Source: Phycicoccus sp. Soil748 (GTDB lineage Bacteria > Actinomycetota > Actinomycetes > Actinomycetales > Dermatophilaceae). Taken from it: DNA of 57,375 nt. Positions 49,413 through 57,375 of the stretch are shown here, in pieces (the stretch's first letter is position 1; every line of letters starts with the position of its first letter). The notes beneath the pieces are model-generated. The model worked only from the letters and a program-made list of their open reading frames with translations. It had not been told where the DNA came from and made no database searches. Both the position numbers and the translations under genes were made by a program. The stretch covers positions 313,314 through 370,688 of the forward strand of contig NZ_LMSC01000005.1 of assembly GCF_001428025.1 (NCBI RefSeq), read 5' to 3'.

Positions 49413-51092
49413 ATGTCTACCGAGGTCCCGGCCCATTCTCGCGTCGCGTCGACCGCCGGAGACTCCGCCCGTGAAGGCTCCCAGCCCGCCGCCGGGACGC
49501 ATCCTGACCGCGAGGTCACTGCGACCGCGGCAGAGCCGGGAAGTCACTGGCTGAGCGGCCGCCCCTTCCGCCGCACCCACCTGCTCGAAGCAGCCGTCAT
49601 CGGGCTCGCGGTGATCGCGCTCGCCTACGTCTACCGCTCGATCGTCGTGCCCACCGACCCGTGGCACTACGTGCGCTCGGCGATGTACTTCCCCAGCGAC
49701 GGGTGGGTCGCCCTGGGCTACACCCGCTACGGCATGGTCCTGGCCAACCTCCCCACCGTGTGGCTGTTCGGCAACGCCCAGGCCACCTACTACTTCTGGC
49801 CCATCCTGTCCTCGGGCCTCATGGCCGCGGGCGTCTACCTCATCGGCCGGCGCTTCTGGGGACCGGTCGCCGGCCTCGCCGCGGTGGCGCTGCTCATCTC
49901 CAACCGCGTCATCTTCTACAACCTGTCCCGCGGCTACCCCGACATCATGTCGATGGCCCTGTTCGTCGGCGCCATCCTCTGCGCGCTGGCGGCCCGCGAC
50001 CAGCAGGCCAACTCCCGCCGCGCGTGGCCCTGGCTGCTCGCGACCGGCTTCCTGCTCGGCTGGGGCTTCGAGGTGCGCGAGACCTCGATGCTGGTCTGGC
50101 CGCTCATCGCCGTGATCCTGGTGCAGCGCCGCCACCTGCTGCGGACCATCGCGCTCGTGGTCCTGCCCATCGTCGGCTGGGCCGCTCTCGACGTCCTCAT
50201 CAGCTGGGTCGCCTACGAGGACCCCCTGCTGAAGTTCCACGTCCTCACCGGCCTCGACGTGAGCCTGGCGGAGACGGCGACCGGCGAGGTCAAGAACGCC
50301 GCCATCCTCAACCAGCCGCGCAGCTTCTACGTCACCTACATCCCCGACCGCGCCCTCCAGAGCGAGGGTGGGCTGTGGATGGTCCTCATGGGGGCCCTGA
50401 CACTCGTCGGCCTGTTCGTGCGCAACCACGCCGTGCGGCTCATGAGCCTGTGGTTCCTGCTCGCCTACGGTCTGACCGTCCTCGCCGGGGGCGCCCTCGA
50501 CCCCGCGCACCCGCGCGGCCTGCTCCACGTGGAGCGCTACTGGATCCCGTTCGTCCCGGCCATGGCCCTCGCGAGCGCGGGCCTGGTGGCCGTGACGGTG
50601 CAGTGGGTCGCCCGTCACTCGCCCCTGCGTCGGGCATCACGGATCCTCGGGGCGGCGCTGGGTACGGCGCTCGCGGCCGTGCTCTGCTTCGGCCCGGTGG
50701 CGTTCGCGGTGCAGTACGCCTCCGCCAACCCGGCCTTCGCGCCCGCGGGCGGGGCGGCGCTGGAGGAGCTGCGCAGCGAGCTGGACCGGCGTGACTTCCA
50801 AGGCGGGCGCATCTTCTCCGACTGGGAGACGGTGCGGATCTTCGAGGCCTACCAGCGGCCGTTCTTCGGGGGAGCCAAGGAATACCCGGGGGAGGCGCGC
50901 AGCATCACCGGAGGCCCCCAGCCCCAGCCGGGTGACTACGTGGTCCTGTGGCAGAAGAACTCCAAGACGTGCGGCTTCTGCTCCAACGCGCTCAAGCCGT
51001 GGACCGCGAAGCACCCCGACGGCCCGCCGTCGTCGTGGAAGGTCGACTACACGACCAGCCACGGCATCCTGACGCTCTACAAGGTGCAGTAG
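49413..51092 (+). CDS. GT-C/GT39-like multi-pass membrane protein
   Basis: A 559-residue protein with a disordered N-terminal 50 residues, about 11 helices and a C-terminal outer domain (about 445-559) containing KTCGFCSNALKPW. The first outer loop has VPTDPWHYVRSAMYFPS (Asp82), and helices 4-5 read SRGYPDIMSMALFVGA and GFEVRETSMLVWPL, as in the ArnT/PMT-like fold. It likely adds a polyprenyl-phosphate-linked sugar to an acceptor outside the membrane. The donor lipid may come from the GT2+DUF2304 pair next door. Confidence 0.72.
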   Translation: MSTEVPAHSRVASTAGDSAREGSQPAAGTHPDREVTATAAEPGSHWLSGRPFRRTHLLEAAVIGLAVIALAYVYRSIVVPTDPWHYVRSAMYFPSDGWVALGYTRYGMVLANLPTVWLFGNAQATYYFWPILSSGLMAAGVYLIGRRFWGPVAGLAAVALLISNRVIFYNLSRGYPDIMSMALFVGAILCALAARDQQANSRRAWPWLLATGFLLGWGFEVRETSMLVWPLIAVILVQRRHLLRTIALVVLPIVGWAALDVLISWVAYEDPLLKFHVLTGLDVSLAETATGEVKNAAILNQPRSFYVTYIPDRALQSEGGLWMVLMGALTLVGLFVRNHAVRLMSLWFLLAYGLTVLAGGALDPAHPRGLLHVERYWIPFVPAMALASAGLVAVTVQWVARHSPLRRASRILGAALGTALAAVLCFGPVAFAVQYASANPAFAPAGGAALEELRSELDRRDFQGGRIFSDWETVRIFEAYQRPFFGGAKEYPGEARSITGGPQPQPGDYVVLWQKNSKTCGFCSNALKPWTAKHPDGPPSSWKVDYTTSHGILTLYKVQ

Positions 51093-51109
51093 CAGCAGGC
51101 GGGGGAGGG

Positions 51110-51349
51110 TCAGCCCTCGAAGGACTGGCCCTCGTCGACGCCTTCGTCGTCCGCGCCTGGCAGGCGGTCCTCCTGGTTGTCGGGGTCGACCTGGTAGTCG
51201 GACTTCACCTCGTCCCAGGCCTCCATCTTCTCCTCGTCGACGTCCAGCTCGACCCGCTCAGGCTGCTGCTCGTCGACCGTGGTCGCCTTCGCCTCGTCGA
51301 CGTTCGCGTCCGCGATCTCGCTCGGGACTCCGCTGCTCGGCTCGGTCAT
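51110..51349 (-). CDS. Small acidic protein, unknown
   Basis: A 79-residue protein rich in Asp and Glu, with no hydrophobic helix and no Cys. Its middle, ERVELDVDEEKMEAWDEVKSDY, may be a short helix; the rest looks disordered. A GAGAGGTA ribosome site lies just before the ATG at 51349, which supports a real gene. It is divergent from ahcY. I recognise no family. Confidence 0.6.
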   Translation of the reverse strand: MTEPSSGVPSEIADANVDEAKATTVDEQQPERVELDVDEEKMEAWDEVKSDYQVDPDNQEDRLPGADDEGVDEGQSFEG

Positions 51350-51443
51350 GGTTGTACCTCTCGCTCTGTGGTCCGGACCACACCTTCCTACTGCACCGCT
51401 GCGGCACGCGCACGACGGATGTGGTGCTCGACGGCGGAGTCGG

Positions 51444-51549
51444 TAGACTGGGCGGTCGCCGGCGTGGGTGATAACCCGCTCCTTCGATGTTCGCCCAGAT
51501 GGGCTGCGCCGGGTCCGCAAACCAGCAAGTCAACTTCAGGAGTTCTTCC
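51444..51549 (+). promoter_or_regulatory. ahcY promoter and structured leader
   Basis: TAGACT at 51444-51449 is a good -10 box, giving a leader of about 95 nt, long for this window. The leader contains a GGGT-GATA-ACCC hairpin and further GC-rich pairing, and ends in CAGGAG before the ATG at 51550. RNA-level control is possible. The rest of the 200-bp spacer to the acidic-protein gene shows nothing else. Confidence 0.45.
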
Positions 51550-52980
<1,431 letters not shown>

Positions 52981-53007
52981 GGTCCCGCCGCGGCGTCAGC
53001 ACCACCC

Positions 53008-53044
53008 GGTATGCCGCCCGCTCACCTCGAGCGGGCGGCATACC
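53008..53044 (+). terminator. Hairpin terminator of ahcY
   Basis: A perfect 16-bp stem (GGTATGCCGCCCGCTC and complement) with a 5-nt loop, 27 bp after the ahcY stop. Confidence 0.85.
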
Positions 53045-53083
53045 CGCGTCAGGGGGTGTCGTGGCCGGAGTCGACCAGTTGGT

Positions 53084-54970
53084 GTGGCACCGTTGGCCGT
53101 CGTGGGGGAGAGGACTGGCAACGCGACAGGCCGTGGTCGACGGTCTGCACCGGTCTGGGGGCTGCTACCGGCCCTGCTCGTGTCGATTGCGACTGTGGTC
53201 GTGGAGCTGGGGGCCGCGGGCCGTGGGCTCGACCTCATGGACGAGAGCTACCAGCTCCGTCTCATCGAGAACCCCGGCGCCTCGCGACCCGTCGGTGAGG
53301 TCTACCTGTTCTCATTTCTCGTGCACCCGGTGTTCGTTGCCGTGGGGCACGACATCGCTTGGTTGCGCGTCACCGGCATCGTGGCCCTTGCGGCGACGGC
53401 AGCGTGGACGTGCTCGGAGGCTATGCACCTGTGCGGCGTGAGCGATATGTCGAGTTCGGGTCTGCGGAGGTCGGAGCGCGCCCGCACCGTCACTGCAATG
53501 GCTTGTGCATCGGCCGCCTCGATGCTGGTGTTCACCCTCGGCGTTCGCGTTCCCGGATATCGGGCCGTTGCGCTCTTGGGACTACTGCTCGTCGCGGGCG
53601 GTCTGGCCAGGTACCTGACCAGATCCCGCCGAGGGGGACCGCTGTTGGTGGGCATAGGTGTGTGGCTGACCTTCGTCGGCAAGCCGCCGTCCGCGGTCGC
53701 CGTTGCGGTGGTCCTTCTGGTGATGCTGTCGGCTCGTCGCGCGCTGTCGGTGCGCGCTCTGGGCCAAGGACTCGCTGGTGCAGCCGTCGCAGCCGTCGTG
53801 ACACTCCTGGTCGCGAGGCTGAGCCCCGCGGATGCCCTGCGCTACCTGAAGGGGGGAGCGCGGCTCGTGAGTCTCCTCGGGGACCACTCCAGCCTGCCCC
53901 AGATGCTCGGGTGGTCGCGGATGGAGGTGCGGGGTCTACTGGTGTTCGGCTTGCCCTTCCTGCTGGTGTTCGCGGGCTACCTCGTCTTTAGTCGGGACAC
54001 CATGCGGGATCCCGCGCGTGACCCCCGAGTGGTAGGTGCCTTGAACGCGGTCCTGGTGCTGCTGGGCCTTGGGACAGGCGTGCTCGGGGTCCGAGCTCTC
54101 GGAGCCGTCGGTCAGGGCGCCCAAGCGCTCTCGGTGACCCTGGTGTTGGGGCTATTCGCCATCGCGGGGGCAGCGGGTGTGCTGGTGGTCGGCACCAGCG
54201 AGGGCGGGTTTGGCCAACGCGCTCGGCATCCGGCTGACCTGCGCGCCTTCCTCGTGGTGCTCTGCGTCCTCCCTTGGGCCTACGCCGTGGGGTCGAACGT
54301 CTCGCTCACGTTCTCCATGGCGCAGGCCGCCGTCTTCTGGGTGATCGTCCTCGTGGCCGTCGAGGCGCGCAGTAGGCAGGCGATCGGAGGGCGGTCGCAC
54401 TGGTCTGCCCTCTCGGTGACGGGTTGCATGTGCGCATGTCTCGCCGCGTCCGTGACCTGGGTGAGCCTGCACGACGGGCGGAGCGCGATACCGCCTCCGC
54501 GTGGCGCCGAGGCCGTTCAGGTCCTCGGCGGGTCCGTGGTGCTGGACCACGACACGGCAGTCATCGGCCATGCGCTGCGGGCGGCGGCCAAGAGCGAGCG
54601 GATGGATGACAGGACGCCCGTCGTCGACGTCACGGGCATGGGTGCGGGCTACGCCCTCATCCTTGGGGGGCGTCCCCTGGGACGCGCGCACTTGTACGGG
54701 ACCTGGTCCGGCCGAGTCCCCTCCGCTCGCTTCGCCCTCAGCCAGGTGCCATGCCCCGACCGCGCCACCGCCTACGTGATCCACGCCCCTTCCAACCCCT
54801 CGGATGTCAGCCCTGCCCTGTCGGTCGGTGCGACGGTGGACGTGCTCGAGGACTACGACACGGTCCTCGAGTTCACGTCGCACCAGTACGACAAGGACTG
54901 GCGAATGGCCCTGCTGCGACCCAGACCCACCCTTGCGGCGAAGCTTGGCTGTCCTGGCGCCGTCCGTTAG
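53084..54970 (+). CDS. Multi-pass membrane protein, GT-C-like
   Basis: A 628-residue protein with about 11-12 helices and a C-terminal outer domain (about 470-628). The first loop has GRGLDLMDESYQLRLIENP (Asp53, Glu54), the DE pair of GT-C enzymes. The second half of the helix bundle (VFWVIVLVAVEARSRQ) is loosely packed with small loops. The start is uncertain: GTG at 53084 or GTG at 53102. Third-position A/T is common, unlike ahcY. Convergent with gtrA-like gene 3 bp downstream. The substrate is unknown. Confidence 0.68.
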   Translation: MAPLAVVGERTGNATGRGRRSAPVWGLLPALLVSIATVVVELGAAGRGLDLMDESYQLRLIENPGASRPVGEVYLFSFLVHPVFVAVGHDIAWLRVTGIVALAATAAWTCSEAMHLCGVSDMSSSGLRRSERARTVTAMACASAASMLVFTLGVRVPGYRAVALLGLLLVAGGLARYLTRSRRGGPLLVGIGVWLTFVGKPPSAVAVAVVLLVMLSARRALSVRALGQGLAGAAVAAVVTLLVARLSPADALRYLKGGARLVSLLGDHSSLPQMLGWSRMEVRGLLVFGLPFLLVFAGYLVFSRDTMRDPARDPRVVGALNAVLVLLGLGTGVLGVRALGAVGQGAQALSVTLVLGLFAIAGAAGVLVVGTSEGGFGQRARHPADLRAFLVVLCVLPWAYAVGSNVSLTFSMAQAAVFWVIVLVAVEARSRQAIGGRSHWSALSVTGCMCACLAASVTWVSLHDGRSAIPPPRGAEAVQVLGGSVVLDHDTAVIGHALRAAAKSERMDDRTPVVDVTGMGAGYALILGGRPLGRAHLYGTWSGRVPSARFALSQVPCPDRATAYVIHAPSNPSDVSPALSVGATVDVLEDYDTVLEFTSHQYDKDWRMALLRPRPTLAAKLGCPGAVR

Positions 54971-54973
54971 CCG

Positions 54974-55432
54974 TCAGCGGTCGCGAAAGATCCAGAAGCG
55001 CATCGCCAGGAAGCGCACGACGGTCGACCCGACCATGGAGCCACCGACGACGATGGTCTGCATCAGGGCCGGCGGTTGGGTGGTAGTCGAGTGCAGAAGC
55101 CACAGGGCTGCAGCGGACAGTGCCCAGGTCAGGGCGAACAGGCCGAGTGACTGCAGGTGCTGCCGCGCCACGCCTTCGGTGCCCGTGACGCCGAAGGTCC
55201 ACCGGCGATTGGCAGCGGTGTTGGCCACGGTCGCCAGCAACAGGGCGCCGAGGTTCGCTGCCTGGCTGTACGGCAGCGCCTGTAGGAGGCCTGCGAAGAG
55301 CCCGAGGTGAAGCACGGTGCTGCCTATGCCGACGCAGGCGAACCGCACGAGTGCAGGGTCGAGGAGGCGAACGGTGCCTGGAGTGAGGGCGCGCGGCGGC
55401 GCGACCTCGCTCAGCAACGGCGTGGCTGCCAT
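54974..55432 (-). CDS. GtrA-family membrane protein
   Basis: A 152-residue protein with four helices: LVRFACVGIGSTVLHLGLFAGLL, ANLGALLLATVANTAANRRWTFG (family signature NRxWTF), LGLFALTWALSAAALWLL and VGSTVVRFLAMRFWIFRDR. GtrA-type proteins are thought to flip polyprenyl-phosphate sugars across the membrane, so this could serve the GT2 and GT-C proteins of the region. AGGGGGAC precedes the ATG at 55432. Confidence 0.88.
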   Translation of the reverse strand: MAATPLLSEVAPPRALTPGTVRLLDPALVRFACVGIGSTVLHLGLFAGLLQALPYSQAANLGALLLATVANTAANRRWTFGVTGTEGVARQHLQSLGLFALTWALSAAALWLLHSTTTQPPALMQTIVVGGSMVGSTVVRFLAMRFWIFRDR

Positions 55433-55611
55433 CTAGTCCCCCTCAGGCTCGACTTCGGCGTCAGGAAGACCCTAGGGAGGCGAGTACCGCGTCGGAATGG
55501 CCGAGGCAGGCTTCGACACGAACAGACCCCTGCGGGTCGGCCGAACGGAGGACGTCGGCAACGTTCTGTGCGCGAGATCCCACCAACGCCACCTCAACGA
55601 CATTCCTCGTC

Positions 55612-55617
55612 TACCCT
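55612..55617 (+). promoter_or_regulatory. -10 box TACCCT, leaderless start of the last membrane-protein gene
   Basis: TACCCT ends 7 nt before the ATG at 55625. The remaining ~180 bp up to the gtrA-like start show no gene. Confidence 0.55.
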
Positions 55618-55624
55618 CCGAGCC

Positions 55625-57298
55625 ATGACCAGCCATGCCCGCGGGATCCGGCCGCGGTGGTCGCGCCAGTTCGGACGCGTGGTGGAGGCGCTTCCCGATG
55701 GTCTGCTTGCCGTGACTGCGTGCGCGGCCCTGCTAGGCGCGGTCACCGACTGGGCGGGCCTGCGTCCGCTGTCCAGCTCGGGTGCCTCCAGGGTGGTGGT
55801 GCTGCTGCTCGTCGCGGTGGGTTGCGCCACCGTTGGCGTCGGGAGAGGCGATCGTCGGACTGGGGCGAGCGTCCTCCCCAGCCTGCCGGGGTTGGTCCTG
55901 GGGGCATACGCGATCGGTCTGCGGTTTCGGTCTCCCGGTGACCGTGCTGAGTGGTTCCTCGGAGGGGACCACGTCCGTCACCTGATCTTCGTCGCGGAGG
56001 AGCAGGTACAGGGCAACCTCGACTACGGCTCCCAACCTTATCCGCACGCATGGCACACGGTCGTGACCGCAATCTGGTCCGCGAGCGGTGCTCGCATCGA
56101 CGCTGCCGGACTGCGCTCGCTGGTCGACATCATGTCCATGGCTGCGTGGTGCCTGCCCGCAGTTCTCAGCATCGCCACCGGGTCGCTCACCGTTGCGTTC
56201 GCGCAGCGCTGCGGTGCCTCACGAGCGCAAGCCGATGCTGCCGGTCTGGGGGCGGGGGCCGTCATCTTGTTGCCACCTTTCCTCGGCTTCTACCAGGCCT
56301 CGGGCTTCGAGAACTCCTACATCGGGGCCATCGTCCTGGCGGTCGTCGCCCGTGAGGTACTGACCGTCGGCGACCGTAGGCGCGGCTCCGCCATCGCGCT
56401 CACGTTGGTCGGCACCGTGGTGTGCGCCCACAGCTGGCAGCTCCTCCTCCCTGCTTGCGGGGCAGCCGTCGTCCACGTCGCATGGCCGGTGGTGAGGAAC
56501 GGGAGTCTGAGCGGCCGGTGTGGTCTGGCGCTCGGATCGGTCGTGTGCATCGTGGCGGCAATGCCTGCCCTTTTGGCGCTCTTCACCACCATTGGCATCC
56601 AGCACGCGACCGACTCGGGGGTCGAGGCACCCTTCCCAGTCGCGCTGCTGGTCGTCGGCCTGGGAGCTGCCGTCGCGCTGACGCTGCGCCACCGTCGTGA
56701 CCGAGCACTGTCAACCCTGCTCGTGATCGCGGTCCTCCCGGCGCTGACGGCCATCTTCGTCGCCCTTTGGGTAGGCATCCCGTTGAGCAACTACTACCCG
56801 AGCAAGCTGTTCTGGCACTCCGCCGTGCTGACCCTCTCGCCCCTCGCCGTGCTTGCCGTCATGGTGTGGGGTTGGTCGCGGACCCGAGATTCCTCCAGGG
56901 CGCTGCAGGCCTGCCGCGGCGTGGCCGGGGCGCTCGCGACGCTGGTCCTCGTGTACGCGTTGGTCAGCCCGGTGGCTGCGTATGTCGGCGCCTGGTCGAC
57001 GGTGCGGGGCCCCCTGGTCTTGGACGCCATCACCGCGCCAAGGGCTGGGGAGGCCCAAGTCGTGTGGCTGGGCACCATCGGTGACGACACCATCGGCCGG
57101 ATCTTGCTCGACTTCTACCGTGTGCCGGCAACCCGCGATCGTACGCCGCAGAAGCCGCTCGACGTCGCCGATGAGTGTGAGGTACTGCGCGCTGCTCCTC
57201 GGCCGACGGTGCTGAGTGACCGCAACCCCGCGGACGTCCGCAGGCGCTACGCATGTGTCCCCGACATCACGGTGATCCGGTCGGAGTCAAGGCGTTAA
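55625..57298 (+). CDS. Multi-pass membrane protein, GT-C-like
   Basis: A 557-residue protein with about 12 helices and a short outer C-terminal domain (about 480-557). An outer loop has FLGGDHVRHLIFVAEEQVQG (Asp115) and GSQPYPHAWHTVVTAIW, resembling actinobacterial DUF6541-type glycosyltransferase-like proteins. CEVLRAAPRPTVLSDRNPADVRRRYACV at the end holds two Cys that could pair. Probable sugar transfer outside the membrane. GC at third positions is lower than in the manB block. The 77 bp after its stop carry only an 11-bp palindrome (57326-57336). Confidence 0.68.
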   Translation: MTSHARGIRPRWSRQFGRVVEALPDGLLAVTACAALLGAVTDWAGLRPLSSSGASRVVVLLLVAVGCATVGVGRGDRRTGASVLPSLPGLVLGAYAIGLRFRSPGDRAEWFLGGDHVRHLIFVAEEQVQGNLDYGSQPYPHAWHTVVTAIWSASGARIDAAGLRSLVDIMSMAAWCLPAVLSIATGSLTVAFAQRCGASRAQADAAGLGAGAVILLPPFLGFYQASGFENSYIGAIVLAVVAREVLTVGDRRRGSAIALTLVGTVVCAHSWQLLLPACGAAVVHVAWPVVRNGSLSGRCGLALGSVVCIVAAMPALLALFTTIGIQHATDSGVEAPFPVALLVVGLGAAVALTLRHRRDRALSTLLVIAVLPALTAIFVALWVGIPLSNYYPSKLFWHSAVLTLSPLAVLAVMVWGWSRTRDSSRALQACRGVAGALATLVLVYALVSPVAAYVGAWSTVRGPLVLDAITAPRAGEAQVVWLGTIGDDTIGRILLDFYRVPATRDRTPQKPLDVADECEVLRAAPRPTVLSDRNPADVRRRYACVPDITVIRSESRR

Positions 57299-57375
57299 AC
57301 GCGGGGTGGGCTCCTAGCTGTACTGACCTGACAGGTTGGTCAAGCGGGTGATGGGTGGCTTGTTCCCGCAGGCGG

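Noticed and set aside
51450-51549. SAH riboswitch upstream of ahcY
   Set aside because: The conserved core of the known SAH riboswitch (GAGGAGCGCUGC-like) is not present; only unrelated pairing is visible.
51487-51549. Earlier ATG for ahcY
   Set aside because: No ribosome site, and family proteins begin at the [10 protein letters not shown] position.
57299-57375. Feature in the last 77 bp
   Set aside because: Only an 11-bp palindrome (57326-57336) is visible; too little to call.

Overview
The window is very GC-rich and densely coded. Gene order and protein families point to an actinobacterium, most likely of the Intrasporangiaceae/Dermatophilaceae type (Knoellia, Janibacter, Terrabacter-like). 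The markers are WhiB, F420 biosynthesis genes (cofD/cofE), DUF3499, DUF5719 and TIGR03089 proteins, frequent GTG starts, and many genes whose start codon lies 6-8 nt after a TAnnnT -10 box (probable leaderless mRNAs). I see no rRNA, tRNA, CRISPR array, transposase or prophage gene.

Layout. 1-9.9 kb: the end of a TagD-like cytidylyltransferase, a GT2+DUF2304 pair, a secreted SpoIID/VCBS protein, a two-subunit 3-oxoacid CoA-transferase, a secreted M15-like protein with four peptidoglycan-binding repeats, a TIGR03089 protein and a large GT-C-like membrane protein. 9.9-17.1 kb: a HisN-type phosphatase, an AbiEi/DUF559 protein bracketed by two copies of a palindromic repeat, then a glycan operon (GT2, a GT4 fused to a methyltransferase-like domain, a YbhN-like membrane protein, a methyltransferase). 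17.1-21 kb: a DUF3105 protein, an AlkA-type glycosylase, cofE and cofD. 21.1-25.1 kb: a translationally coupled redox cluster (small membrane-anchored protein, ApbE flavin transferase, ferric-reductase-like membrane protein, NuoF-like protein, 3Fe-4S ferredoxin). It has a paralogous small protein upstream, direct repeats resembling PhoP boxes in front of both small genes, and a third palindrome plus a 13-bp tandem array between them. 25.2-34.2 kb: the conserved actinobacterial block whiB - GT2/membrane - DUF5719 - zincin-like - DUF3499 - manB - Trm112 - SIS isomerase. 34.3-39.6 kb: a YbaK-like deacylase, two large membrane proteins and a CDF metal transporter. 39.6-57.3 kb: surface-glycan genes built around ahcY.

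How the genes work together. ManB makes mannose-1-phosphate. After conversion to GDP-mannose (the guanylyltransferase is not in the window), Gmd and Fcl would give GDP-L-fucose. The opposite operon carries a second Gmd-like protein whose catalytic Glu position is Trp, a C-methyltransferase of the TylC3/NovU type, another methyltransferase and a GT2. Together these suggest a branched or methylated GDP-deoxyhexose made from the same 4-keto intermediate. Flippase, GtrA, GT2/DUF2304 and several GT-C-like proteins would export and polymerise such sugars, and AhcY would remove the S-adenosylhomocysteine produced by methylation.

The two best candidates for something undescribed are the flavin/redox cluster with its paralogous small proteins and operator-like repeats (21.1-25.1 kb), and the putative C-methylated GDP-sugar pathway with the re-purposed Gmd paralogue (40.9-48.0 kb).
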